Positions 48,828-57,706 of a stretch of 64,000 nucleotides of DNA are shown here, piece after piece. This DNA is from Bermanella marisrubri. GTDB lineage: Bacteria > Pseudomonadota > Gammaproteobacteria > Pseudomonadales > Oceanobacteraceae. The stretch's first letter is position 1. The number at the start of each line of letters is the position of its first letter. Location of the stretch: NCBI RefSeq assembly GCF_012295615.1, contig NZ_CP051183.1, positions 558,501-622,500 on the forward strand, written 5' to 3'. The position numbers and the translations under genes were made by a program. The notes under the pieces were generated by a model. It saw nothing but the letters and a program-made list of their open reading frames with translations, searched no databases and had not been told where the DNA came from.

Positions 48828-48926
48828 AAAAACACCCCAAAGGCTGGATTGGTGTCCAACTTTTGGGGTGCAGTTCATATCCGAATGCATCGGAACGGGC
48901 TTTATTGATTGTCAGTCTTCTAAGAG

Positions 48927-51074
48927 TTAAACGAACGCTTCATCCTTTTCTGCTTGCGCTTCTAATATACTCGGTGGTGTAAAACGATCCCCATACGTAT
49001 TGGCTAACTCTTTCGCACGTTGATAGAAGTTGCGAACGCCATATTGATTAACGTATTGAATAGCGCCACCGGTCCAAGGTGCAAAACCAATTCCAAAAAT
49101 CGAACCAATATTTGCATCGCGTACACTGGTCAGCACTTTTTCTTCATAGCAGCGTAAGGTTTCAATAGCTTGAACAAAAAGTAGACGTTCTTTAGCTTCT
49201 TCGAACTCAATACTGACGTCTGCTTTTACAAAGTGTTCACGTAACCCTGGCCAAAGTTGTTTTTTACCTTTGGCAGGATAGTCGTAAAACCCAGCACCTG
49301 CTGCTTTGCCTTCACGCTTGAAGTCATCAATCATGCGATCAGTTAACGATTCTGCCGGTGTGACTTCAAGATCAGACCCTTCTGCTCGCAAGTCTTCTCG
49401 AGTTTGTCGAGTGACTTTTCTGGTTAGGGTTAAGCTGACTTCATCTTGCACCGCCAGTGGGCCAACTGGCATACCTGCTTGTAGTGCGGCGCTTTCAATG
49501 AATTGTGGTTCAATGCCTTCTGCCAACATCCGCAACCCTTCATTCACAAAAGTGCCAAAGGTGCGGCTGGTGAAGAAACCGCGACTATCATTTACGACGA
49601 TAGGGGTCTTATTGATTTGTAATACATAGTCAAAGGCTTTAGCTAGAGTTTCATCATTGGTTTTTTCACCCATAATGATTTCTACTAATGGCATTTTATC
49701 CACAGGGCTAAAGAAGTGCAGACCAATGAATTTTTCTTGTGCCTTTGAGGCGATAGCCAACCCTGAAATAGGCAGGGTTGACGTGTTCGAAGCGAATACA
49801 CCGTCTTTGCTCATAAATACTTCTGCTTCTTGTGTTACTTTGGCCTTTAACTCACGATTTTCAAACACGGCTTCAATGATGAGATCACAACCGTCTAAAT
49901 CTTCCGCTTTGTCCGAAGGCAGAATGCGATCTAGAATGGTTTTGGCTTTTTCTTCAGACATCTGCTTGCGGCTGATACGTTTTTTTAACAGTCCTTCGCT
50001 ATAGGACTTACCCTTTTCAGCCGCTTCCATAGAAACGTCTTTCAGAACCACATCAATACCGCTCATGGCAGTGGAATAAGCGATGCCTGCGCCCATCATA
50101 CCTGCGCCTAAAATACCTACTTTCTTCGTGACTTGTTTATCTATGCCGCTAGGGCGAGAGCCACCTGCTTTGATTTCATTAAGTTGGAACCAGAATGTGC
50201 CAATCATGTTTTTGGCAATCTGCGAAGTGGTTAATTCAGTAAAGTAGCGGCTTTCAATGGTACAAGCTTCATCGAATGTGACTTGTGCGCCTTCAACTGC
50301 TGCTGCCAGAATTTTTTCCGGTGCTGGATAGCATCCCTTGGTTTTCTGTCGCAGTACACTGGGTGCAATGGCAAGTTTTTGTGCCACCGCAGGATGACTG
50401 GGAGCGCCTCCTGGCAATTTATAACCTTTAACATCCCAAGGCTGTGTGGATTTAGGGTTCGCTTTAATCCATGCTTTGGCTTTTACCATGAGATCGTCTT
50501 GGTTCTCTGCTATCTCGTGGATTAACCCTGCTTTCAATGCTTTTTGCGGGTTAACCTGTTTACCTTCCATTAAGAAAGGAAAAGCAGCTTCGAGACCAAT
50601 TAGGCGCACCATACGCGCAACACCGCCACCACCAGGCAACAAACCCAAGGTAACTTCGGGTAGTCCCACTTTTAACTTTGGATTATTTAATGCAATGCGA
50701 TGATGACTCGCCAAGCAAATTTCAAAACCACCGCCCAGCGCTGCACCATTAATGGCTGCGACAACAGGAACCCCTAATGTTTCAATCTTACGCAGAGGCG
50801 CTTTGATTTTTTCTACCATATTGAAAAATTCTTCAGCATCGTCCTTGGTGACTGCGATGAGTTCTTTTAAATCACCGCCAGCAAAAAACGTATCTTTTGC
50901 AGAGGCATATATCACACCGCTGATGCTATCTTTTTCACTTTCTAAACGGTCAGCAATGGCCAAAATGGATTCACGGAAATCCGCGTTCATGGTATTAGCG
51001 CTTTGTCCCGGCATATCCATTGTTAACGTGACAATATTGTCGCTGTCTTTTTCGAATCGAATTGCGTCTGTCAT
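48927..51074 (-). CDS. FadJ/FadB-like multifunctional beta-oxidation enzyme
   Basis: 715 residues. An N-terminal crotonase domain (about 1-200; oxyanion hole AAINGAALGGGFEICLASH, and LGLLPGGGGVARM) hydrates enoyl-CoA, and an L-3-hydroxyacyl-CoA dehydrogenase domain follows from about 318 (NAD loop VGILGAGMMGAGIAYS; catalytic-His block GLHFFSPVDKMPLVEI). The C-terminal 3HCDH repeats are present. With the thiolase upstream it forms a complete beta-oxidation complex. fadJ or fadB cannot be decided from this. Its terminator has been split by the IS. The start at 51074 has AAGAAAGA-type Shine-Dalgarno. Confidence 0.94.
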   Translation of the reverse strand: MTDAIRFEKDSDNIVTLTMDMPGQSANTMNADFRESILAIADRLESEKDSISGVIYASAKDTFFAGGDLKELIAVTKDDAEEFFNMVEKIKAPLRKIETLGVPVVAAINGAALGGGFEICLASHHRIALNNPKLKVGLPEVTLGLLPGGGGVARMVRLIGLEAAFPFLMEGKQVNPQKALKAGLIHEIAENQDDLMVKAKAWIKANPKSTQPWDVKGYKLPGGAPSHPAVAQKLAIAPSVLRQKTKGCYPAPEKILAAAVEGAQVTFDEACTIESRYFTELTTSQIAKNMIGTFWFQLNEIKAGGSRPSGIDKQVTKKVGILGAGMMGAGIAYSTAMSGIDVVLKDVSMEAAEKGKSYSEGLLKKRISRKQMSEEKAKTILDRILPSDKAEDLDGCDLIIEAVFENRELKAKVTQEAEVFMSKDGVFASNTSTLPISGLAIASKAQEKFIGLHFFSPVDKMPLVEIIMGEKTNDETLAKAFDYVLQINKTPIVVNDSRGFFTSRTFGTFVNEGLRMLAEGIEPQFIESAALQAGMPVGPLAVQDEVSLTLTRKVTRQTREDLRAEGSDLEVTPAESLTDRMIDDFKREGKAAGAGFYDYPAKGKKQLWPGLREHFVKADVSIEFEEAKERLLFVQAIETLRCYEEKVLTSVRDANIGSIFGIGFAPWTGGAIQYVNQYGVRNFYQRAKELANTYGDRFTPPSILEAQAEKDEAFV

Positions 51075-51104
51075 ATTCTTTCTTCCTAAGATTAAAAACG
51101 ACCT

Positions 51105-51260
51105 GCGTTGCTAAAGCGGTGTTACTTGTAAAATTGTAATGCTTTGTCTTAGCCGCCTCGGCTGCGTTTTTAAATTTCTGTTTTAGTCATTAAAAATTAG
51201 GCTTAAAACTGCTTTATAACTTACCTAATTTGCTCATTTTATTTTTGTGACGAATTTTAA
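51105..51260. repeat. Degenerate member E of the nested inverted repeat family
   Basis: Left part shares GGCTGCGTT, AAAT and TTAGTCATTA with the left arm of repeat C, and the AAATTAGG/CCTAATTT arms pair across a 22-base interior. Its 5-5-5 core is not perfect. Lower certainty than A-D. Confidence 0.45.
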
Positions 51261-51264
51261 TTGC

Positions 51265-51385
51265 AAGAACCGTTAGTGAGGTAGATTTAGCAAGGCATAA
51301 ATTTTTGAGGGGAGGCGTTTAGCTAGCCTAAATAACGATCCCGATAAAATTTATAACGACGCTAGAGCAACGTAACTAGGTTCGC
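51265..51385. repeat. Nested inverted repeat D (TTTAG-CTAGC-CTAAA core)
   Basis: Core TTTAG/CTAAA at 51318-51332, perfect 9-base arms ATAAATTTT (51297-51305) and AAAATTTAT (51346-51354), and partly matched arms out to GAACC/GGTTC, all centred near 51325. The arms are similar in sequence to those of repeat C. Confidence 0.8.
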
Positions 51386-52594
51386 TTATAGTCGTTCGAT
51401 GATGGTGGCAATCCCCATCCCACCCCCAACACATAATGTTGCTAGGCCGTAGCGTTTTTCTTGACGCTCAAGTTCATCTAGCAATGTGCCTAATATCATG
51501 GCACCGGTTGCGCCTAGCGGATGCCCCATAGCAATAGAGCCGCCATTTACGTTAATCTTTTCCCAAGGCACATTCAGTTCTTTCTGGAATTTCATTACAA
51601 CAGAAGCAAAGGCTTCGTTTACTTCGAATAGATCAATGTCTTCTGCCGTTAGACCAGCCTTAGCGAGTGCTTTACGAGCGGCAGGGGCTGGGCCGGTTAG
51701 CATGATCGTGGGTTCAGTTGAGGTCAGTGCAACGCTGACAATTCTAGCGCGAGGTTTCATACCCATTTCTTTACCAATGGCTTCACTACCAATGAGTACT
51801 AAGGCAGCGCCATCGACAATGCCTGAACTATTACCGGCATGATGCATATGATTTATGTTTTCGACCTGCGGGTATTTTAGTTTGGCGGTATCGTCAAAGC
51901 CCATGGCGCCCATCATCTCAAATGAAGGCTTAAGGGCTGATAGAGATTCGACAGTGGTCTCTTCACGAATGAGTTGATCATGATCCAAAATGGTCAAACC
52001 ATTTTGATCTTTAACAGGAATGCGTGATTTATCAAAGCGACCCGCTTTTTGCGCGGCGGCCGCTTTGCGTTGTGATTCGGCGGCATATGCATCGACATCT
52101 TCGCGCGAAAAACCTTCCAAGGTGGCGATGAGGTCAGCACCAATACCCTGTGGAACAAAGTGCGTCATCATATTGGTTTCTGGGTCCATGGCCCAAGCGC
52201 CGCCATCACTACCCATGGGGATACGACTCATGGACTCCACACCACCAGCAACAATCAAATCTTCCCAGCCCGAGGCGACTTTCATGGCGGCGGTATTGAC
52301 GGCTTCTAAACCGGAAGCGCAAAAGCGGTTAAGCTGCATACCTGCTACTTGTTCGTTCCAACCCGCCGCTAACGCAGCGGTTTTCGCGATATCTGCACCT
52401 TGATCGCCAACAGGGGTCACACAACCTAAAACCACGTCCTCTACTCTGCTGGTATCTAGGCCTGTTCGTTCTTCAAGGGCCTTCATTAAGCCCACAACTA
52501 GTGATACGGGTTTGGTGCTGTGCAGCGCGCCGTCTTTTTTGCCTTTGCCACGGGGAGTACGTATGGCGTCGTATATATATGCTGGGTTGCTCAT
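51386..52594 (-). CDS. Thiolase (acetyl-CoA C-acyltransferase)
   Basis: 402 residues; completes beta-oxidation by thiolytic cleavage. Nucleophile Cys in [16 protein letters not shown] (about 90), His in [16 protein letters not shown], second Cys in TLCVGGGMG and NEAFASV are all present. It is upstream of the FadJ-like gene on the same strand and downstream of a TetR gene. A type I degradative thiolase is likely; chain length is not decidable. Confidence 0.95.
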   Translation of the reverse strand: MSNPAYIYDAIRTPRGKGKKDGALHSTKPVSLVVGLMKALEERTGLDTSRVEDVVLGCVTPVGDQGADIAKTAALAAGWNEQVAGMQLNRFCASGLEAVNTAAMKVASGWEDLIVAGGVESMSRIPMGSDGGAWAMDPETNMMTHFVPQGIGADLIATLEGFSREDVDAYAAESQRKAAAAQKAGRFDKSRIPVKDQNGLTILDHDQLIREETTVESLSALKPSFEMMGAMGFDDTAKLKYPQVENINHMHHAGNSSGIVDGAALVLIGSEAIGKEMGMKPRARIVSVALTSTEPTIMLTGPAPAARKALAKAGLTAEDIDLFEVNEAFASVVMKFQKELNVPWEKINVNGGSIAMGHPLGATGAMILGTLLDELERQEKRYGLATLCVGGGMGIATIIERL

Positions 52595-52759
52595 ATCGGA
52601 CCTTTTTATTGTTATCTGACTGTATCAATGGTGTCGACAAGTTTCGTCATTGTGAAATTAACAGTACATGAGGCACCTTGAGATCTCCAATGGCCATAAA
52701 TGCCGTTAACAGTGGCGTAACATGTCAGACAGAAACATAGTCTGAAAAATGCAGAGAAA

Positions 52760-53395
52760 TTATTTTTGTAGGATGATTTCTAAATGGCGGACGGTGGTTT
52801 GCGCAATTTCTTTGATGTCTTTTTGCTTGGCGAAAATCCCGTCGCTGGCTAGGCGTGCTAGACCGTGCAAACTGGCCCATGTCATTTGAGCGAGACGTAG
52901 GGGAGGCTCTTGGGTTTTAATCAAGCCTTGATCTGCAAACAATTCGAATAACCTGACATATTGTCGAAAGCAATCTTTTGCATTGCGCTGAAAGCGGGCG
53001 TTTTCCGAGTCTTGCCACAGTGCTTGGCCAAACATAAGTTCGTATTGGGTTGGGTGTTGGATAGCAAAATCTAAGTAGTCCATTACTGCCTGTTGTAACC
53101 TCGCATTAAGCGGCGCTTCATCATCATCGACGACTTTGCTCAACAATAGACTTAATTCCTCAAATCCTTGGCTTGCCACGGCGGCCAGTAGTGCTCCTTT
53201 ATCTTTAAAATGGTGATAAGGCGCTGTTCGGGAAACTCCAACCATATCTGCTAATTTGCGCAAAGACAGAGCAGATACACCTTGGGAGCGAATGATCTCC
53301 ACACTGGCGTTCAACAAAGCTAAGCGCAGGTTGCCGTGATGGTATGGCTGGTTAGCGCTTGCTTTGAGATTACTTGTCCGTGAGGTGTCTTTCAT
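52760..53395 (-). CDS. TetR-family regulator
   Basis: 211 residues with the N-terminal TetR helix-turn-helix (LSLRKLADMVGVSRTAPYHHFKDKG) and a TetR_C ligand domain. It begins HHGNLRLALLNASVEII, the sub-family often found beside fatty-acid or hydrocarbon degradation genes. Divergent from the dienoyl-CoA isomerase-like gene, with repeated motifs in between that look like operators. It probably controls its neighbours in response to an acyl-CoA (inference). Confidence 0.93.
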   Translation of the reverse strand: MKDTSRTSNLKASANQPYHHGNLRLALLNASVEIIRSQGVSALSLRKLADMVGVSRTAPYHHFKDKGALLAAVASQGFEELSLLLSKVVDDDEAPLNARLQQAVMDYLDFAIQHPTQYELMFGQALWQDSENARFQRNAKDCFRQYVRLFELFADQGLIKTQEPPLRLAQMTWASLHGLARLASDGIFAKQKDIKEIAQTTVRHLEIILQK

Positions 53396-53448
53396 TTTTA
53401 CGGTCTTTTTGTGAGCGTACGGGTAAAAGTGAATTGATTCTAAACCTA

Positions 53449-53494
53449 ATCTTGACGATGTCCAAATGCTGGCTTATCTTGACGGTGTCTAAAT
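53449..53494. promoter_or_regulatory. Tandem operator-like repeats, TetR/crotonase divergent region
   Basis: Two 19-base near-identical repeats, ATCTTGACGATGTCCAAAT (53449-53467) and ATCTTGACGGTGTCTAAAT (53476-53494), 27 bases apart. Each is a semi-palindrome TTGAC-N3-GTCnAA. The second covers the likely -35 (TTGACG) of the plus-strand gene. Confidence 0.6.
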
Positions 53495-53524
53495 TAAAAT
53501 AAAAATGCGTTTAGAGAGAATAAT

Positions 53525-54364
53525 ATGGATTACAAGTCCTTCAACGTTGAGATTAAAAACCAAATTGCCCACGTGCAGCTCAGTCGTCCTGAAGCTATAA
53601 ACTCTATGAATATGGACTTTTGGTTAGAGTTGCCAGAGTGCGTAAAATCCATTGATGCTAGTGGTGAGGCTCGAGTTATCGTGATTTCATCCACAGGTAA
53701 GCATTTTAGTGCTGGCATGGATCTGAGTGTGTTCAGTAGCCCTAAAGCCGCACCTATGTCTGGCGACCCCGGTCGTATGGGGGAAAATCTGCGTCGAGTG
53801 GTCATGCAGTTGCAAGCCAGTTTAAGCTCATTAGAAGAAGTAAGGATTCCTGTATTAAGTGCGGTTCAAGGCGGTTGTATAGGAGGTGCGTTGGATATGG
53901 TGTGCGCCAGTGATAGTCGTTATTGCACCTCGGATGCCTATTTCACAATTAAAGAAACAGAGCTAGGTATGACTGCGGATGTAGGCACCCTGCAACGTTT
54001 GCCCAAACTTATGCCACAAGGCGTTGTGCGAGAGCTGGCCTACACTGGACGAAAATTCACGGCTCAAGAAGCAAAAAACTTAGGTTTCGTAAATGAAATC
54101 TATGAAAGTCACGAGGCTCTGCTGGAGGGGGTCATGGCGATCGCAGCCAGTATTGCTAAAAACTCTCCTCTTGCTGTAGTGGGTTGCAAAGAGATGCTGA
54201 ACTACAGCCGAGATCATTCGGTTGAGGACAGCTTGAAATATATGGCTACTTGGCAATCAGGTATGTTTCGCCCTAACGATATGATGAAAACCTTCGCTGC
54301 AAAATCCACTAAAACTCAAGCTGAGTTTGATGATGTTTGGCCAGTAAAGGGATTGTTTGAATAG
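53525..54364 (+). CDS. Crotonase, delta(3,5)-delta(2,4)-dienoyl-CoA isomerase-like
   Basis: 279 residues. The crotonase oxyanion block STGKHFSAGMDLSVF and AVQGGCIGGALDMVCASDSRY are present, and the following FTIKETELGMTADVGTLQRLP closely resembles the eukaryotic ECH1 (dienoyl-CoA isomerase) block with its acidic residues, which distinguishes it from ordinary enoyl-CoA hydratase. Such enzymes handle unsaturated fatty acids with odd-position double bonds. A strong terminator follows. Confidence 0.9.
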   Translation: MDYKSFNVEIKNQIAHVQLSRPEAINSMNMDFWLELPECVKSIDASGEARVIVISSTGKHFSAGMDLSVFSSPKAAPMSGDPGRMGENLRRVVMQLQASLSSLEEVRIPVLSAVQGGCIGGALDMVCASDSRYCTSDAYFTIKETELGMTADVGTLQRLPKLMPQGVVRELAYTGRKFTAQEAKNLGFVNEIYESHEALLEGVMAIAASIAKNSPLAVVGCKEMLNYSRDHSVEDSLKYMATWQSGMFRPNDMMKTFAAKSTKTQAEFDDVWPVKGLFE

Positions 54365-54391
54365 TAAGTACTTAGGTTGAGTGGGAGAGGG

Positions 54392-54418
54392 CGCTCAAGG
54401 ATATCCTTGAGCGTTTTT
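54392..54418 (+). terminator. Rho-independent terminator after the crotonase gene
   Basis: CGCTCAAGGAT and ATCCTTGAGCG form a perfect stem, then TTTTT. Only 28 bases downstream of the stop. Confidence 0.93.
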
Positions 54419-54419
54419 G

Positions 54420-55691
54420 TTACGCAAATTTTCGCTTGAGTGCTCGAGTGAAGTCTTTACGTAAATGAGAAAATAAGGCTTTGCGTGGAAAAAAATCTGA
54501 GTCGCTGGGTTTGCCTTTAGCAAGCAATTCAATCTGATGATAATACCAACCTGCTTGGGTTTGGTTATTTAAGGCTTGAATGGATTTGGACCGACTTGTC
54601 GGTCCCCAGAACCCGTCACCCAATTTGAGCTGGCTATCCATATCTGATATTTCTTTAAGCTCACCATTCATCATTTTTTTCGGAAACTTTGGATCAATAC
54701 AAAATGGGCGTGCTAGACCGATGGCGTCTGTATCTCCTGACTGCAAAGCGTTTTCCATACCTTCCACTGATCGAAAGCCCCCGGTAACCATAATCGGCAT
54801 TTGAGCGATTGCTTGTATTTCTCGGGCGTATTCCAAGAAAAAGGCTTCTCGTTTGATTGTGCTTTTTCGCATTCCGCTGGAATCGCCTTGTTCAAAGCTC
54901 TTTTTAAAGAACTCCAATTGCTCATAAGTACCCCCTGATATTTCCAATAAGTCGACGTTGAGCTCATTTAACCAGAGGACCACTTGTTTGCTTTCTTCTA
55001 AAGTAAAACCACCTTTCTGAAAGTCACTACTATTAAGCTTGACGGAGATTGGAAACTCTTTGCCTACCGCAGCGCGGACTGCCCTTACAACGTCTAGTAA
55101 TAACCGAGCACGATTTTCTAAACTGCCGCCGTAATCGTCGGTTCGTTGATTGGTGACAGGGCTTAAGAATTGGCTTAGTAAGTAGCCATGAGCGCTATGA
55201 ATTTGCACGCCGTGAAAACCAGACTTTTGCAGAATGGCGGCGGTAGTTGCAAAGCGTTGAATGATATCGTTAATGTCTTCAAGGCTCGCTGCTCTTGGTT
55301 TTGCGAAATTACTGGCGAGTTTCAGTTGAATATCGCTGGCAGACAGAGGTTTGGTATTAACCAGCCTTGGACATTGTCGACCTGGGTGACTTATTTGAGC
55401 CCAAAGTTGACAGCCCTCGCTTTCAACTGTCTTTGCCCACAGTGAAAGCTCACCTAATGAGTCTTCGCTTTCAACCACCACATTGCCTGCGCGTTCCAAA
55501 TAACGTCTGTCGATCATAATGTTGCCAGTGATCAACACCGCTGCACCGCCTTGAGCCCAAGTTTTATAGAGTTGTCTATGTGATTCGGTGGCCTGATCGT
55601 GTTTATTCGCTATGCCTTCGGTCATGGCCGCTTTGATCATACGGTTTTTTATTGTTGTCCCGCATGGAAGAGATAATGAGTCGGCCAGCAT
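54420..55691 (-). CDS. NADH:flavin oxidoreductase, Old Yellow Enzyme family
   Basis: 423 residues; FMN TIM-barrel reductase of enoates or related alkenes. FMN and substrate motifs: NRMIKAAMTEGI, AQISHPGRQCPRL, GFHGVQIHSAHGYLLSQFLSP, NQRTDDYGGSLENRARLLLD and VTGGFRSVEGMENAL. It lacks the C-terminal NAD-binding domain and iron-sulphur cluster of 2,4-dienoyl-CoA reductase FadH, so it is a stand-alone type. Preceded by an operator-like palindrome. Context suggests a role in reducing unsaturated acyl-CoA or an enone intermediate (inference). Confidence 0.92.
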   Translation of the reverse strand: MLADSLSLPCGTTIKNRMIKAAMTEGIANKHDQATESHRQLYKTWAQGGAAVLITGNIMIDRRYLERAGNVVVESEDSLGELSLWAKTVESEGCQLWAQISHPGRQCPRLVNTKPLSASDIQLKLASNFAKPRAASLEDINDIIQRFATTAAILQKSGFHGVQIHSAHGYLLSQFLSPVTNQRTDDYGGSLENRARLLLDVVRAVRAAVGKEFPISVKLNSSDFQKGGFTLEESKQVVLWLNELNVDLLEISGGTYEQLEFFKKSFEQGDSSGMRKSTIKREAFFLEYAREIQAIAQMPIMVTGGFRSVEGMENALQSGDTDAIGLARPFCIDPKFPKKMMNGELKEISDMDSQLKLGDGFWGPTSRSKSIQALNNQTQAGWYYHQIELLAKGKPSDSDFFPRKALFSHLRKDFTRALKRKFA

Positions 55692-55717
55692 GAGACTATT
55701 CCTGTATTTTCAATAAA

Positions 55718-55733
55718 TAGAGTTATTACTCTA
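55718..55733 (-). promoter_or_regulatory. Operator-like palindrome before the OYE gene
   Basis: TAGAGT-TATT-ACTCTA, a perfect 6-4-6 palindrome 27 bases upstream of the ATG, where it would overlap the promoter. Confidence 0.5.
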
Positions 55734-55854
55734 ATCGCTTCTCTGGGTTCTGGCAATATTGTTTTTATGGGATTATTTGGCGCATGCAGTTGGATAGGGT
55801 TTTTATTCAATGTCGAGTCGTTTTCGCTCAAGATCGAATGTGCTGGGCACAAAA

Positions 55855-55886
55855 AAACCGCTACGTTTCCGCAGCGGTTTCTTTAA
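55855..55886 (-). terminator. Rho-independent terminator after ilvC
   Basis: On the minus strand AAACCGCTGCGG and CGTAGCGGTTT pair and are followed by seven T. Located 25 bases beyond the ilvC stop. Confidence 0.93.
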
Positions 55887-55905
55887 TCGTTTAATCTTCT
55901 AATTA

Positions 55906-57396
55906 TTACTTAGAAGCTTCAACGATCTTTTTCATGTCAGTCATATAACCACGTAGTTCTTGACCGATCCACTCAACTGGGTGTTCGCGAATTTCTTCGT
56001 TAACGTCTACCAAGCGAGCGTTGTCTACAGAGTTAGACTTAAGCTCTAAACCTTTACCGATTACATCCGTACCGATGTTAGGCATGAACTCTTCACGTAG
56101 CAGAGGTACCGCAGCGTGAGAGAACAGGTAGCAACCGTATTCTGCCGTATCAGAAATAACCACGTTCATTTCGTAAAGTTTCTTACGAGCGATAGTGTTA
56201 GCAATAAGTGGAGTTTCGTGTAGAGACTCGTAGTATGCAGACTCTTCGATGATGCCAGACTCAACCATGGTTTCGAATGCTAGTTCAACACCGGCTTTAA
56301 CCATAGCAACCAGTAGAATGCCTTTGTCGAAGAATTCTTGCTCGTCGATTTCTACATCACATGGGCCTTCTTTTTCAAAACCCGTTTCGGCTGTTTCTGC
56401 GCGCCATTTTAATAGGTTCGCATCGTCGTTTGCCCAGTCTTCCATCATGGTGCGAGAGAATTCGCCAGTCATGATGTCGTCTTGGTGCTTACGGAATAGA
56501 GGGCGCATTAGGCCTTTCAATTCGTCAGCTAGATCAAACGCTTTGATTTTGGCTGGGTTTGATAGACGGTCCATCATGTTGGTGATACCACCAATCTTCA
56601 ATGCTTCAGTCACTGTTTCCCAACCGAATTGAATCAGCTTAGCTGCGTATGGGCCGTCGATGCCGTCAGCAACCATTTTTTCGTAACCAAGGATGGCACC
56701 AGTTTGTAACATACCGCAAAGGATAGTTTGCTCACCCATAAGGTCAGATTTAACTTCGGCAACGAAAGAGCTTTCTAGGACACCAGCACGGTCGCCACCA
56801 GTAGCAGACGCCCACGCTTTAGCGATGTCTAGGCCTTCGCCTTTAGGGTCGTTTTCTGGGTGAACAGCGATTAGCGTTGGTACACCGAAACCACGCTTAT
56901 ATTCTTCACGTACTTCAGAACCTGGGCACTTAGGCGCAACCATAACAACCGTTAGGTCTTCGCGGATTTGCATACCTTCTTCAACGATATTGAAGCCGTG
57001 AGAGTAACCTAGAGTTGCGCCTTGCTTCATTAGAGGCATAACAGTAGATACGGCGTCAGTGTGTTGCTTGTCTGGCGTTAGGTTACATACTAGGTCTGCA
57101 GTAGGTACTAGCTCTTCATAAGTACCAACAGTAAAACCGTTATCTGTCGCGTTTTTCCAAGATTGACGCTTTTCAGCGATAGCCGCTTCACGTAGAGCGT
57201 AAGAAACGTCCAGACCAGAATCGCGCATGTTAAGGCCTTGGTTAAGACCTTGAGCACCACAGCCGATGATCACGACTTTCTTGCCCTTAAGGAATTCACA
57301 ACCGTTAGAGAATTCATCACGGTTCATGAAACGGCATTGACCAAGTTGGTCTAGCTGTTCACGTAGGTTAAGTGTATTAAAGTAATTCTGACCCAT
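55906..57396 (-). CDS. ilvC: Ketol-acid reductoisomerase, class II (enteric type)
   Basis: NADPH-dependent isomeroreductase of branched-chain amino acid synthesis. 496 residues, the long class II form with two helical knot domains, instead of the about 340-residue class I of Pseudomonas. The NADPH loop [21 protein letters not shown] and blocks [40 protein letters not shown] and [20 protein letters not shown] match E. coli IlvC very closely. Divergent from ilvY, as in enterics. Uses codons typical of highly expressed genes. No ilvI or ilvH is nearby. Confidence 0.97.
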   Translation of the reverse strand: MGQNYFNTLNLREQLDQLGQCRFMNRDEFSNGCEFLKGKKVVIIGCGAQGLNQGLNMRDSGLDVSYALREAAIAEKRQSWKNATDNGFTVGTYEELVPTADLVCNLTPDKQHTDAVSTVMPLMKQGATLGYSHGFNIVEEGMQIREDLTVVMVAPKCPGSEVREEYKRGFGVPTLIAVHPENDPKGEGLDIAKAWASATGGDRAGVLESSFVAEVKSDLMGEQTILCGMLQTGAILGYEKMVADGIDGPYAAKLIQFGWETVTEALKIGGITNMMDRLSNPAKIKAFDLADELKGLMRPLFRKHQDDIMTGEFSRTMMEDWANDDANLLKWRAETAETGFEKEGPCDVEIDEQEFFDKGILLVAMVKAGVELAFETMVESGIIEESAYYESLHETPLIANTIARKKLYEMNVVISDTAEYGCYLFSHAAVPLLREEFMPNIGTDVIGKGLELKSNSVDNARLVDVNEEIREHPVEWIGQELRGYMTDMKKIVEASK

Positions 57397-57706
57397 CTTT
57401 ACTCTCCTAATGGATTTGGGGTTCGATATTCGTCGCGAACAGATAAAAGCTAGCTTACTCGCCCTAGCTGCGTTAAATGAATCTCGGCTCAGTCATTTAC
57501 TACATGTAAACTCCCAAGCCTCAATTCATTTTGCCTTGCTACGGCGTCGCCGCTGACGCTTTATCTATCCGCTCACAATTCGATAGATATTCAAAACCCG
57601 TGCAGTGTAAGGAAAAAAGCACGTTGCGTAAAACGCGATATTTGAAATGTAACATTGCAGAAAATGCAATATACTGAGCTGAGACAATTCAGGTGTTGAT
57701 TTCTCG
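57397..57706. other. ilvC-ilvY divergent intergenic region, 310 bp
   Basis: Holds the divergent promoters and the expected IlvY operators, plus the large nested inverted repeat C (57422-57580). A LysR-type box could not be picked out securely; several AT-rich segments precede ilvY. Confidence 0.55.
57441..57566. repeat. Nested inverted repeat C (TTTAC-TACAT-GTAAA core)
   Basis: Arms of about 60 bases centred near 57503: core TTTAC/GTAAA at 57496-57510, AATGAAT (57476-57482) with ATTCATT (57524-57530), GGCT with AGCC, and outermost AGATAAA (57441-57447) with TTTATCT (57560-57566). Over the whole length the arms are roughly 60% complementary. Confidence 0.8.

Larger units (their letters stand above)
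47450..48877 (-). mobile_element. IS3-family (IS150-type) insertion sequence, complete
   Basis: 1428 bases with terminal inverted repeats: left TGAACTGAACCCCATAAGTT at 47450 and, as reverse complement, right TGAACTGCACCCCAAAAGTT ending at 48877 (about 23 of 26 positions match). Flanked by a 3-base TAT duplication (47447-47449 and 48878-48880). Holds overlapping orfA and orfB on the minus strand. Length close to IS150 (1443). Apparently intact and potentially mobile. Confidence 0.95.
47440..48896. terminator. Bidirectional terminator interrupted by an insertion sequence
   Basis: Left arm AAAGCCCGT before the IS and right arm (TCGGA)ACGGGCTTT after it are complementary. Rejoining the flanks and removing one TAT gives a stem AAAGCCCGT/ACGGGCTTT plus TCCGA/TCGGA with an A run and T run outside: a terminator between the TonB_C gene (plus) and the fadJ-like gene (minus), now split by 1.43 kb. 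Confidence 0.85.
51075..51385. other. fadJ-thiolase intergenic region, 311 bp
   Basis: No gene. It is occupied by one clear nested inverted repeat (51265-51385) and a related, degenerate one centred near 51212 (arms AAATTAGG at 51194-51201 and CCTAATTT at 51224-51231). The thiolase and fadJ-like genes are therefore not tightly coupled. Confidence 0.7.
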
